Part shown: positions 13,885 to 22,712 of the stretch, piece by piece
Numbering within the stretch: the stretch's first letter is position 1
Layout of the letters: each line of letters starts with the position of its first letter
DNA from: Fen-1077 sp050014355
GTDB taxonomy: Bacteria > Chloroflexota > Dehalococcoidia > Dehalococcoidales > RBG-16-60-22
DNA length: 26,201 nt
Assembly: GCA_050014355.1 (NCBI GenBank)
Contig: JBEKDL010000019.1
Location: 1-26,201, forward strand
Direction: 5' to 3'
The notes under the pieces: generated by a model
What the model was told of the DNA's origin: nothing
Database searches by the model: none
What the model saw: the letters and a program-made list of their open reading frames with translations, nothing else
Program-made: the position numbers and the translations under genes

Positions 13885-14898
13885 TTAGTAACCCCTCTTC
13901 CGGATAATCACGTTCATCAGCTTTTTCCCATTGAGATAGCGTTTGAGGTTTTCGCAGAACAGCGCCGTGGCGAGTAACAGGTAGTCTTCCTGGCCGCCGG
14001 AGATATGAGGCGTGATGATGACGTTTTCAAAATCCCAGAGGCGGCTATCCGGCGGGAGAGGCTCGCGGACGGTAACATCCAGGCCGGCCCCGGCAATCCA
14101 TTTTTCATCGAGGGCCCGAATCAGCGCATCTTCATCGACGATGCCGCCCCGGCTGATGTTAATCAGGTAAGCAGTCTTCTTCATCGCCCGGAGCTCTTTT
14201 TCTCCAATCAGCTTGCTGGTCTTGGGAGTAAGCGGTACGCAGGAGATTACGAAATCGCTGTCCGCGAATAATCGTCGCAGTTGATTGGCCGGTATCATGA
14301 TGTCCACATTCGTGGCGGGCCTCGTTCCCCTGATTTCATCCACGGCCAGTACCTTCATCCCGAACGATTTAGCCAGACGCGCCACTTCCCGGCCGATGTG
14401 TCCCAGCCCGATGATGCCTATCGTCCGGCCGCGCAGCAGCTGCGGCGTAAATCTCTTCCATTCGTGTTGTTGTTGCATCCGGAAACTGCGCGGGGACTGC
14501 TTGGCGAACATCAGCATCGTCCCGAGGACGTATTCACTGATAGGCGTGGCATGAATACCGCTGACGCCGGTAATGGTAATCCGACTTTGCCAGATTTCCG
14601 ACCCGATGAGACTGTCCACCCCAGCAGACATCAACTGGACCCATTTCAGTCGGGGTGCCCGCTTTTGCAGGTCTCGCGGCGGGATAAACCCCACCAGCAC
14701 TTCAGCCCCGGCCAGGAGCGCATCCAGCTTTTCTTTTGCCCCAGCGTCGCCGCGGTGTTCGCCAGCCGCCAGGGCAGAAGCATCCGTGACCCTTATTGAC
14801 GGGTCGACCGCCCTAATCTGCTTTAAAAGGGACTCGTCCAGGTGCGGGAAATCCTGGCGTGTTGCGGAAATGACGGCCACGATATTCAACGTTTTCAT
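13885..14898 (-). CDS. D-2-hydroxyacid dehydrogenase (NAD-dependent), 337 aa
   Basis: Belongs to the D-isomer-specific 2-hydroxyacid dehydrogenase family. The nucleotide-binding motif RTIGIIGLGHIGREVARLA is intact, and the catalytic Arg, Glu and His lie in LINISRGGIVDEDAL, LDVTVREPLPPDS and VIITPHISGG. Substrate (glyoxylate, hydroxypyruvate, 2-ketoacids or phosphoglycerate) cannot be fixed; there is no ACT domain, so it is not a full SerA. AGGAGG lies 6 nt before the ATG, which overlaps the stop of the upstream gene as ATGA. That overlap and strand place it third in a unit with the acyl-CoA synthetase-like and UroD-like genes. Confidence 0.92.
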   Translation of the reverse strand: MKTLNIVAVISATRQDFPHLDESLLKQIRAVDPSIRVTDASALAAGEHRGDAGAKEKLDALLAGAEVLVGFIPPRDLQKRAPRLKWVQLMSAGVDSLIGSEIWQSRITITGVSGIHATPISEYVLGTMLMFAKQSPRSFRMQQQHEWKRFTPQLLRGRTIGIIGLGHIGREVARLAKSFGMKVLAVDEIRGTRPATNVDIMIPANQLRRLFADSDFVISCVPLTPKTSKLIGEKELRAMKKTAYLINISRGGIVDEDALIRALDEKWIAGAGLDVTVREPLPPDSRLWDFENVIITPHISGGQEDYLLLATALFCENLKRYLNGKKLMNVIIRKRGY

Positions 14899-16379
14899 AG
14901 GGTACCTCCTGTTTTTACGCCGGGCGGCAACTTGCCCGTTGTTCTTTCCGCTCTTCTGCCGTAATAGGTAATCATTTCGCTAACAGCTAAGGCCGCCTCG
15001 GCTACGCTCGGGAAGAACGGCAGACCTTCTCTGACGAGGAGAGTTCGCAATTCGGCGCGCGTCCGGTGAATATAGCTGTCCATATCTTTGATGCCGGGTG
15101 ACCTTTCATCGAAGATTATCAGGAACGGCTTGGCGCTCTGCCGGCTCATTTTAATGTAGCCCTGCATATCTTCCGTCAAGTGCCGGATGAAAGCGTCCCG
15201 GCTGAACGGTGGGTCTTCTTCCGCGTCCGCCGCGATGAAGTCGAAGACCGGGTGAGCGACTATCTCGGCAAGGACATCGGTCATGGTGAGCGGGTCTCCC
15301 GGCATAATCGATATGTCTGCCGGGTTGTCCAGCCAGTCCCACAGCTGCGAGCCGCGCCGCTTTAACCGGTCACGGATTTCACGAGGTAAGGGAGGCACGG
15401 TAAAGCCGTTCTCCTCCCATTCATCAGCGGAAAGCACGCTGCGCCCGCCCCCGGCCCCGACGATGCCGACGTTTTTACCTTTAAGCGGCGGCAGGAAGGA
15501 GAAAACCACGGCCATGTTCACCATCTGGTCCAGGTTTTTCACCGGCACCGCGCCTGCCTGCCTGATAGCCGTCTCCCAGAGATTGACCGAGCCGGCCAGC
15601 GAGGCCGTGTGAGACAAAGCGATTCGTGAGCCCACTGCCGTCCTCCCCCCCTTACAGATGACGACGGGTTTTTTCGCGGCGGCCCGGCCCACCAGCTCCA
15701 GGTATTCCCGGCTGCCGCCCCTTAAACCTTCGATATAGCTTAGTATGATTCCTGTCTCCGGGTCGTCGATAAAATAACGGAGGAAGTCGATTTCATTAAT
15801 ATCGAGGGCGTTGCCGTAGCTGACGACCTTGCTGAAACGGATTCCCCGGAGGGCAGCGATGTGCATTAAATCGGTGGAGTTACCGCCGCTCTGTATCAGC
15901 GCCCCTACCCTGCCCGGCTCCCGGGGGAATTCAAACCCGAAGGCCAGGCCCGTTTTCGGGCAGAATACGCCCAGGCAGTTGGGCCCCAGGACTCTCACGC
16001 CGCACTCGCACGCTTTTTTCAGGATTTCTGCTTCCAGTTTTTTCCCTTCGGGGCGGCCGGTCTCACTGGCGCGTCCGGCCAGGATATGTACCGCTTTAGC
16101 GCCTTTGCGGGCGGCCTGCGTGATAATGTCTGGCGCGTTGTTCACGCCGATAACATGAATGACATAATCGATAGAGCCGGGGATGTCTTCCAGGCTCGGG
16201 TACGTCTTTACCCCCGATATTTCAGACTGCCGCGGGTTGATGGGGTAAAGTCTGCCGCGGAACCCGTAATTCAGCAGGTGGTGCATGAAGGCGTAACCGT
16301 AGGTCGTCGGGTTTTCCGAGGCGCCCACGATGGCGACGGATTCCGGGTTGAAAAGGAACTCCAGTGACTTGCTCAACAA
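14895..16379 (-). CDS. ADP-forming acyl-CoA synthetase alpha-like protein, 494 aa
   Basis: Resembles the alpha part of NDP-forming acyl-CoA synthetases (Acs/succinyl-CoA synthetase superfamily). A CoA-binding Rossmann domain comes first (SVAIVGASENPTTYGYA, PINPR, GPNCLG near 132-137), then the succinyl-CoA-ligase-like domain with the phosphohistidine segment IALSHTASLAGS (His257), then a C-terminal domain (GKNVGIVGAGGGRSVLSADE). The ATP-grasp beta part is absent and no beta gene is adjacent, so it needs a partner elsewhere or has another role. The start is TTG (16379 or, better spaced from GGTGA, 16376). It lies 45 bp after the UroD-like gene in the same direction. Confidence 0.85.
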   Translation of the reverse strand: MLSKSLEFLFNPESVAIVGASENPTTYGYAFMHHLLNYGFRGRLYPINPRQSEISGVKTYPSLEDIPGSIDYVIHVIGVNNAPDIITQAARKGAKAVHILAGRASETGRPEGKKLEAEILKKACECGVRVLGPNCLGVFCPKTGLAFGFEFPREPGRVGALIQSGGNSTDLMHIAALRGIRFSKVVSYGNALDINEIDFLRYFIDDPETGIILSYIEGLRGGSREYLELVGRAAAKKPVVICKGGRTAVGSRIALSHTASLAGSVNLWETAIRQAGAVPVKNLDQMVNMAVVFSFLPPLKGKNVGIVGAGGGRSVLSADEWEENGFTVPPLPREIRDRLKRRGSQLWDWLDNPADISIMPGDPLTMTDVLAEIVAHPVFDFIAADAEEDPPFSRDAFIRHLTEDMQGYIKMSRQSAKPFLIIFDERSPGIKDMDSYIHRTRAELRTLLVREGLPFFPSVAEAALAVSEMITYYGRRAERTTGKLPPGVKTGGTL

Positions 16380-16424
16380 TCACCAAATAAAGGCTGAACG
16401 GGGGCAGGCGGGAATGTCCACAGC

Positions 16425-17801
16425 CTATTTTTTATAGACGCCGTACTCCCTGACCGCCTCCATCATCGCCCGTAGATTTTCTATTTTCGGCCCTGTCCCG
16501 ACGGTGCCCGCCGCCAGGATAAAACCGCCGCCTTTGCCGCATTCCACGATGAGCTTACGACAGTATTCTTTAACATCCTCCGGCGAGCCGGTAAGCACCA
16601 GAGAAGCCGGCACATTACCCATGATACAGCAGTTGGCACCGAGTATTTTCTTAGCTTTGAACATGTCCGTCCGGTCGAAATACCAGTTAACCGTGCCTTT
16701 TTCAAACCCGTTGACTTTCTCCAGGCGGGTGTTGTAGCTCCCTTCGGCAAAGTGGCTCTGGATGAGGCCTTCCTTGATAAAAGTGTCCATCATTTTTTTC
16801 AGTGACGGCCAGTAAAACGTATCGAACTGCTTCTCGGACATCCAGCCGTCAGCGCCTTTATGAAGGGGGTAATGGACAATAACGAGCCTGCCGAAGCTGG
16901 GCGATTTCAATACTTCATTAATAGATAAATCGGCGATGACGTCCAAGGCTTTCAGCAGCTTGTCCGGACGGCGGAACATATCCTGGATGATACCCTTGGT
17001 GCCGCGGAGTGTATCGCCGAGGGTATCGAAAGGCGCTTTCGCGAAAGCGCTGGGCACCACCGGGAAGCCGTGAGCTACCCCCATGCCCATGAACGGCATA
17101 GCTATTTTTGCCAGCCTCTGGTATTCCTTGCCGACATCTATCAATTTCTGCAGGGATTCCTGCACCCTGGGCAGAGCCAGCGGCATAAAATGGGGGATAT
17201 GAACATTTTCTGTAATCGCGGTCAGCGGCTGGAACATCTTAAAAGCTTCGAAGACGCCGAAGACGCGCGGCAGATAAGTCCGCAGCCAGAAATCGGAAGG
17301 GTCACGAATCAGGTCGTCGTACTCTTCCGGCTTCATGTATTCTCCTTCGATAAACTGAAAGCCGGGAGCACTTTCGGGAATGCCCCGCCCCGGCCAGGCG
17401 TAGATTTTATAATCGAGCATATCCATTACGTTGCCCGGGAAGCTCATCGGGCTGGCGAAGTATTCCAGTTCCGCCGAATACTTTTCATTGAATTTCATGC
17501 AGGCCCGGATGGCCTTTTCCAAATCGTACATCGCAGTGTGCGCATTAATGCCGGCCAAATCAAACGGCAGACTGCCCACCGGCAGGCTGACCGGTACTCT
17601 ATCAGGCTCCCGCACGTTATAGACGTCTACAATCCTTTGAGCTCGGATTTTGTAGGCCTTTTTCGCTTCTTCATTGACGAACTTGATGCCTTCAGCACTA
17701 AGGTACCTGTCCAGGCGGTATTTCCGTTTCTCCGCCGGCGTCATTTGCGCCCAGTTCTCGGGAAGCGTGGCCGGCGTTCCCAGGGCGTTGCTCATTACCA
17801 T
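16425..17801 (-). CDS. uroporphyrinogen-decarboxylase-superfamily protein, 458 aa
   Basis: Related to HemE and corrinoid methyltransferases such as MtaA/MtbA, but about 100 residues longer than HemE, with an N-terminal extension. Recognisable pieces are the segment NVREPDRVPVSLPVG, the barrel stretches FNEKYSAELEYFASP and FMGMGVAHGFPVVPSA, and the C-terminal GANCCIMGNVPASLVLTGSPEDVKEYCRKLI and GGGFILAAGTVG. No heme genes are near, so heme synthesis is unlikely. In anaerobes such proteins often act on methyl groups or CoA-linked compounds, but the reaction here is unknown. AGGAGA lies 9 nt before the ATG. First gene of a three-gene minus-strand unit. Confidence 0.85.
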   Translation of the reverse strand: MVMSNALGTPATLPENWAQMTPAEKRKYRLDRYLSAEGIKFVNEEAKKAYKIRAQRIVDVYNVREPDRVPVSLPVGSLPFDLAGINAHTAMYDLEKAIRACMKFNEKYSAELEYFASPMSFPGNVMDMLDYKIYAWPGRGIPESAPGFQFIEGEYMKPEEYDDLIRDPSDFWLRTYLPRVFGVFEAFKMFQPLTAITENVHIPHFMPLALPRVQESLQKLIDVGKEYQRLAKIAMPFMGMGVAHGFPVVPSAFAKAPFDTLGDTLRGTKGIIQDMFRRPDKLLKALDVIADLSINEVLKSPSFGRLVIVHYPLHKGADGWMSEKQFDTFYWPSLKKMMDTFIKEGLIQSHFAEGSYNTRLEKVNGFEKGTVNWYFDRTDMFKAKKILGANCCIMGNVPASLVLTGSPEDVKEYCRKLIVECGKGGGFILAAGTVGTGPKIENLRAMMEAVREYGVYKK

Positions 17802-17867
17802 TTATTATTCTCTCCTGAATTGTTTAATCTTGGCCTAAGATGATTCCGCAAACATTCCAGCCTTAAA

Positions 17868-17876
17868 AGTATAGCA
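17868..17876 (-). promoter_or_regulatory. extended -10 of the UroD-like operon
   Basis: Minus strand TGC-TATACT (17876 down to 17868) is an extended -10 element, 67 bp before the ATG at 17801. No clear -35 is seen. Confidence 0.4.
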
Positions 17877-18034
17877 CTTACAGGAGCAAATGACTAATAC
17901 GGCCGGGCAGAGAACCAGACAGCGGAATATAATAAAATAAACAAAATAAAAGTTACCAGACCATGACATTTAGTTCTTGAAAGATGACGGAGGACTTAAA
18001 CGGTCTGCGGCCACGTCGCGGTTGTATTCGTGAA

Positions 18035-18053
18035 ACTAATATAATATATTAGT
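18035..18053. promoter_or_regulatory. 19-bp palindrome over a consensus -10 (desulfurase operon)
   Basis: ACTAATATA-A-TATATTAGT is a perfect palindrome with a one-base centre. It contains an exact TATAAT (18040-18045), 36 bp before the TTG start of the cysteine desulfurase. No matching -35 is present, which would fit a promoter controlled by an activator, or a repressor bound on the -10. The regulator is unknown. Confidence 0.6.
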
Positions 18054-18081
18054 AATTATCGCGGGTTAATCGGAGAAAATA

Positions 18082-19425
18082 TTGACTGACGATAAATGGA
18101 TAAAGGCAATCAGAGATAATTTCCCGGCCCTTAAGAACCGGCGGAACGGTAAACCCCCGATTTACTTTGACAACGCTTGCACCACGCTGGTGCCGCAGCA
18201 GGTAATCGACGTTTTTAACGGGTACTATACCGGCTTTCCCGGCTGCGGCGGCGCGAGAAGCCGCCACTGGTTCGCCGAAGAGGTTACCGGCCGGATTGAG
18301 GGAAATCCCGATAAAGGTATCAGAGGTTCCCGCCCGATAATTAAAGATTTCATCCACGCGAGGTCGGAAAAGGAAATTATCTTTACCCTGAACACGAGCC
18401 ACGCCATCAATACCGTGGCGCTGGGATTTAAATTTTACCCCGGAGACATCGTCCTGCTGACCGATAAAGAGCATAACTCGAACCTGCTGCCCTGGCTGCG
18501 GCTGCAAAACGAGGGCCTGATTAAAGTCGAGCACGTAACCGCTGACGAGGATGATGAATTCGACCTCGACGAGTTAAAACGAAAACTGGAGAGCAATCGG
18601 GTAAAGCTGGTCAGCCTGGCCTATACCTCAAATGTAACCGGCTACACCGTCCCGGCTAAAGAAATTATCAGACAGGCGCACGCTTACGGCGCAAAGGTGC
18701 TGCTCGACGCCGCGCAGACGGTATCGCACCAGGCCGTCGATGTTCAGGATTTGGACTTAGACTTCCTGGCTTTTTCAATACACAAGATTTGCGGGCCAAG
18801 GGGGGTGGGGATTCTCTACGGTAAGCAGGCGCTGTTAGGGCAGGCCGCACACGAAAAAGACGATCCCGCCGATGCCGTGGAGCCGGTCATGCTGGGCGGC
18901 GGTACCGTCAGCGATACCACTTACGAATCGTACAATCTTCTGGAGCCGCCGGAGCGGTTCGAAGTGGGAATCCAGGACTATCCCGGGCAGATTGCGGCCG
19001 GGACAGCCATCGAGTACCTCCAGAAAATCGGCTTGAAAAAGATTATCGAGCACATGAATTCCCTGAACGAATACGTGACGGAGCAGCTTCTCAACCGCTA
19101 TGGCGATACGGGTTGGTTCAGGATACTCGGCCCGGCGGATGCCCGAAAACGGGGAGGCATATTAACCTTCGAGGTAAGGCGGCCTAATGCCGTGGGCATC
19201 GCTGAAGAGCTTAGCGACCGGAACAATATCATGATTAGAGACGGCGTTTTCTGCGTTCACTCCTATTTTAACTATAAGCTCGGGCAGGGGTGGATGCGCC
19301 CCCGTCTACCGTCCGAGCATAGAATGACCTACCGCGTCTCGCTCTATTTTTATAATACTCTGGAAGAGTGCCGGATTTTCCTGGAGACGCTGCAAGCTAT
19401 CTTTGAAGAGCGCAGCTATCTCTAA
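18082..19425 (+). CDS. class V aminotransferase / cysteine desulfurase (SufS/NifS-like), 447 aa
   Basis: PLP-dependent enzyme removing sulfur from cysteine. IYFDNACTTLVPQQVI marks the N-terminus, LTDKEHNSNLLPW the cofactor-contacting segment, VLLDAAQTVSH the PLP Asp/Gln, and SIHKICGPRGVG the Schiff-base Lys235. Cys391 in RDGVFCVHSYFN is at the position of the persulfide cysteine. It is longer than SufS (about 405 aa), partly from an insertion near 72-85 (GRIEGNPDKGIRGS). The start is TTG with GGAGA 5 nt upstream; no in-frame ATG is near. It is followed by an IscU-like gene and a molybdenum hydroxylase with XdhC, so it may supply the terminal sulfur of the Mo cofactor as well as, or instead of, general Fe-S sulfur. 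Confidence 0.9.
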   Translation: MTDDKWIKAIRDNFPALKNRRNGKPPIYFDNACTTLVPQQVIDVFNGYYTGFPGCGGARSRHWFAEEVTGRIEGNPDKGIRGSRPIIKDFIHARSEKEIIFTLNTSHAINTVALGFKFYPGDIVLLTDKEHNSNLLPWLRLQNEGLIKVEHVTADEDDEFDLDELKRKLESNRVKLVSLAYTSNVTGYTVPAKEIIRQAHAYGAKVLLDAAQTVSHQAVDVQDLDLDFLAFSIHKICGPRGVGILYGKQALLGQAAHEKDDPADAVEPVMLGGGTVSDTTYESYNLLEPPERFEVGIQDYPGQIAAGTAIEYLQKIGLKKIIEHMNSLNEYVTEQLLNRYGDTGWFRILGPADARKRGGILTFEVRRPNAVGIAEELSDRNNIMIRDGVFCVHSYFNYKLGQGWMRPRLPSEHRMTYRVSLYFYNTLEECRIFLETLQAIFEERSYL

Positions 19426-19450
19426 ACTCCGGTCAAAGGACATCTCGCAA

Positions 19451-19858
19451 ATGGATGAGCAGGTTGTTAAATATTATCGCCGGCTGTGCCAGACTGGCTT
19501 CGCCCATACCGGTTCGCTGGAAAACCCTTCCATATTCCTGGATACCGTCGGCGAAAAGATACGGATTTGCTCGCACGTCAGCCACGCTTACATGCATATC
19601 TACATTAATGTGCGTCACGGCACCATCGATGACATTAAATATTTGTGCACCTGCGACCCCACGGCCAACGTGGTGGTAGAGATACTTTGCGCCCTGGTCA
19701 AAGGTAAGACCATCCAGGAAGCGGAAGCTCTGACCGTGGACTCATTCTCGCAGGTGCTGGGGAGTAAAGGAGAAGAATTCCAGAGCAAAGTCACGGGCAT
19801 CATCGAACTCCTTCACCGGGGACTGGCGCGTTATAAAACCGGCGTCCACAGAATTTAG
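19451..19858 (+). CDS. IscU/NifU-like scaffold protein, cysteine-poor, 135 aa
   Basis: Resembles the NifU N-terminal/IscU scaffold: ENPSIFLDTVGEKIRI, then IKYLCTCDPTANVVVEILCALVKGKTIQEAEAL, which is the GCxxxxAsxS..GK segment of the family. Of the three classical cluster cysteines only the middle one is clearly kept (Cys66/Cys68); the first (in ACGD) and the third (in HCS) are missing. A normal [2Fe-2S] scaffold function is therefore doubtful, and sulfur or protein transfer is possible. AAAGGA before the ATG at 19451 decides the start. It begins 25 bp after the desulfurase stop. Confidence 0.75.
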   Translation: MDEQVVKYYRRLCQTGFAHTGSLENPSIFLDTVGEKIRICSHVSHAYMHIYINVRHGTIDDIKYLCTCDPTANVVVEILCALVKGKTIQEAEALTVDSFSQVLGSKGEEFQSKVTGIIELLHRGLARYKTGVHRI

Positions 19859-19871
19859 TTATAATATTTTA

Positions 19872-19899
19872 TTGACACGCAATCAAAATAGATGATAAT
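19872..19899 (+). promoter_or_regulatory. sigma70-type promoter of the Mo-hydroxylase operon
   Basis: TTGACA (19872-19877), 16 bp, then GATAAT (19894-19899), about 70 bp before the GTG start. The Mo hydroxylase can therefore be transcribed independently of the desulfurase pair. Confidence 0.65.
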
Positions 19900-19969
19900 T
19901 TATTGAAAAATAGGTCCATCATATCTAACATAAGTAGTTCTATTACAGAAATATGAAAGGGGTAAACAG

Positions 19970-22624
19970 GTGAAAAATATTTCTTTAACGGTCAATGGCG
20001 TCAAGCAGAAGGTAGCCGCTGATCCCGACCTGGTCCTGCTCGACCTGCTGCGCGAGCAACTGGGTCTGACCGGAACGAAACAGTCCTGCGACCGCAAAGG
20101 CCAGTGCGGCGCCTGCACGGTAATCGTTGACGGCAAGGCCGTCCGCTCCTGCCTGAAAAAAGTGAGCGACCTGGAAGGCGCTGATGTTATTACCGTGGAG
20201 GGGCTGGGCACACCGGATAACCCGCACCTTATCCAGGAGGCTTACGTGCTTTCGGGCGCTATCCAGTGCGGCTACTGCACGCCGGGCATGATTATGGCCA
20301 CCAAGGCCCTTCTCGACCAGAACCCCGACCCGGACATCGCCGCGATTAAAAAGGCCCTGGCGCGCAACCTGTGCCGCTGCACCGGCTATCGGAAAATCAT
20401 TGATGCCGTGGTGCTGGCCGGCAGGTTCCTGCGCAAGGAGACCACGCCGGAAATAGTGCGTCGCGGACTCAATAAAAAGAAAAAGATTGGCGAATCACAC
20501 CCGCGTCCCTCCGCCATGCTCAAGGCCTGCGGGCTGGCGCAGTTCGGCGGCGATATCAAAATGGACAACATGCTGGAAATTGCCGCCGTCCACAGCACCG
20601 AGTTCCATGCCATTATCAAGTCCATCGATGTCTCCGCGGCAAAGAAGATGCCGGGCGTCGTCGGTATCATGACGGCGGAAGACATCAAAGGCACCAACCG
20701 CCTCCGCGTTATCCAGCCCGACCAGCCGATACTCTGTGAGGACAAGGTCAGGACCTACGGCGACCCCGTGGCTATCGTCGCCGCAGAAACGAGGGAACAG
20801 GCGAGAGCCGCTGCCGCCGCTGTCAGGGTAACCTACGAGAAGCTGCCGGTCATGATGACGCCGGAGGAGTCTTTAGCCAAGGGCGCTTACAAGATTCACC
20901 CGCATTCGCCCAACCTCTGCTTCGAGCAGCCGCAAATCAAGGGCGATGCCGCCAAAGCTTTCAAGGATTCGCCCAACCTAATAGAAGGGGATTTTTCGAC
21001 CCAGATGAACCACCAGGCCGCCCTCGAGCCGGAGACCTGTGTCGCTTACCTGGAAGGCAACGAACTGGTTATCATCGGGCGTAGCATCATGATTCACGCC
21101 CACGCGGCTATCCTCAAGGAAGCCGTCGGAGCGAATAAAATCCGCTACAAGGAGCCTTTCTCCGGCGGGCAGTTCGGCATTAAAGCCACCATCTCTTCCG
21201 AGGGCATCGCCGCCGCGGCCGCGATGTACTTCAAACGTCCCATCCGCTATATCCCCACGCTGGCGGAATCGATGCTGCTGACGTCCAAACGCCACCCCTT
21301 CGCGATGAAGACCAAACTCGCCGCCGACGCCAAAGGCTACCTGACCGCTTACGCTAACGACTTCATGCTCAACAAGGGCGCCTATTTCCTGCTCGGGCCG
21401 GTCATGCCCACGCGCGCCCTGCTCATGTTAAACGGCTCATACAATATTCCTAATATCTACGCCATGGCCAAAATGGCCTATACCAATAATGCCAGCGGTG
21501 GCGCCGCCCGTGGGGCCGGACCGCCCCAGGTGATGTTCGCCCTGGAGTCTCTTATGGACATGATGGCGGAAAAAATGGGCGCCGACCCCCTGGAGTTCCG
21601 CAAGATGAACTCCATGAAACCGGGCCAGACGGGCTCTACCGGCATCCCAGTGGAGCAGTGGCCTTTCCCGGAACTCTGCGACGCCATCAAGCCCAAGTAC
21701 GAACGCGCCAAGAAGGACACGGCTACTTTCAATAAAAAGGGCGACAGGATAAAGCGCGGCGTTGGTATCGCCTGCCATTCCTTCGGCATCGCCGAGCCCG
21801 GCGACCAGTCACAGCTGTCCGTGGAAATAAACCCGGATAACACTGTTACAATTTACGCCGCCATAGCTGACCCCGGCGAAGGCAACGATTCCATGCTCAC
21901 GCAGATAGCCGCCCATGTCCTCGACCTGCCCATGGAAAAGATACGCCTGTACACCCGCGATACGGATAAGACCGTCGCGTCCGGGCCGTCCGCCGGCAGC
22001 CGACAGACGTACATGGGCGGCGGCGCCCTGGTCAACGCCCTCGAGAAAATGAAGAAAGCCATGGATGAAGCCGGCGCGAAGACCTACGCCGGGCTGAAAA
22101 AAGCGGGTAAGGTGACCCGCTATGAGGGCAGCAAGCAGGTCGCCGGCAGCGACCATCTCGACTCCAAGACCGGGCAGGGCGCTGCCTTTGACTCCCAGGT
22201 CCACAACATCCAGATGGCCGAGATAGAGGTCAATACGGATACCGGCGAGGTCAAAGTCCTGAAAATGACCACCGCCGTGGACGCCGGCCCGATAATCCAC
22301 CCGCAAAACCTGGAAGGTCAGCTCGAAGGCGGCATGGACCAGGGCATCGGCTACGCTTTGAGGGAAGAATACGTTCACGGCAAGACGAAAGACTGGATAA
22401 CGTTCAAGTTCCCCACCATCGAAAACTCCTTCGAGGTGGAGTTCATCAAACGCGAGACTCCCCGTATCAGGGGCACGCTCGGCTCTACCGGTATCGGCGA
22501 GATGACGATGGTCTCCACCGCCCCGGCGATTACCAACGCTATTCATAACGCCTGCGGGGTCAGGATTTACGACCTCCCGGCCACCCCTGAAAAAATAGAG
22601 GCGGGGCTGAAAGCCAGGAAATAA
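19970..22624 (+). CDS. Mop-type molybdenum hydroxylase (aldehyde oxidoreductase/xanthine dehydrogenase family), 884 aa
   Basis: One chain with two [2Fe-2S] domains followed by the molybdopterin part, and no FAD domain, as in Desulfovibrio gigas Mop (907 aa). Cluster cysteines: C40, C46, C49, C61 (plant-type) and C100, C103, C135, C137 (QCGYCTPGMI, CRCTGY). The first motif has five residues between C40 and C46 where the usual number is four. The Mo domain has GGQFGIK, an altered GGAARGAGPPQ where family members have GGAFRGFGxPQ, and the catalytic Glu844 in STGIGEMT. Electrons probably leave to a ferredoxin or flavodoxin. The natural substrate (aldehyde or N-heterocycle) cannot be read. GTG start with AAGGGG upstream. 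It is followed by xdhC and a MocA-like gene. Confidence 0.93.
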   Translation: MKNISLTVNGVKQKVAADPDLVLLDLLREQLGLTGTKQSCDRKGQCGACTVIVDGKAVRSCLKKVSDLEGADVITVEGLGTPDNPHLIQEAYVLSGAIQCGYCTPGMIMATKALLDQNPDPDIAAIKKALARNLCRCTGYRKIIDAVVLAGRFLRKETTPEIVRRGLNKKKKIGESHPRPSAMLKACGLAQFGGDIKMDNMLEIAAVHSTEFHAIIKSIDVSAAKKMPGVVGIMTAEDIKGTNRLRVIQPDQPILCEDKVRTYGDPVAIVAAETREQARAAAAAVRVTYEKLPVMMTPEESLAKGAYKIHPHSPNLCFEQPQIKGDAAKAFKDSPNLIEGDFSTQMNHQAALEPETCVAYLEGNELVIIGRSIMIHAHAAILKEAVGANKIRYKEPFSGGQFGIKATISSEGIAAAAAMYFKRPIRYIPTLAESMLLTSKRHPFAMKTKLAADAKGYLTAYANDFMLNKGAYFLLGPVMPTRALLMLNGSYNIPNIYAMAKMAYTNNASGGAARGAGPPQVMFALESLMDMMAEKMGADPLEFRKMNSMKPGQTGSTGIPVEQWPFPELCDAIKPKYERAKKDTATFNKKGDRIKRGVGIACHSFGIAEPGDQSQLSVEINPDNTVTIYAAIADPGEGNDSMLTQIAAHVLDLPMEKIRLYTRDTDKTVASGPSAGSRQTYMGGGALVNALEKMKKAMDEAGAKTYAGLKKAGKVTRYEGSKQVAGSDHLDSKTGQGAAFDSQVHNIQMAEIEVNTDTGEVKVLKMTTAVDAGPIIHPQNLEGQLEGGMDQGIGYALREEYVHGKTKDWITFKFPTIENSFEVEFIKRETPRIRGTLGSTGIGEMTMVSTAPAITNAIHNACGVRIYDLPATPEKIEAGLKARK

Positions 22625-22712
22625 GGAGTAAATGAAGAATTGGCAGGCTCCCTTTCCGGGCGCTTGCTGATTCGGTTTCTCACCATTTCCATCATCTGGC
22701 GCAGTACTCAAA

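Noticed and set aside
17070..17843. A 257-codon open frame on the plus strand
   Set aside because: Antisense to the UroD-like gene and without any family resemblance.
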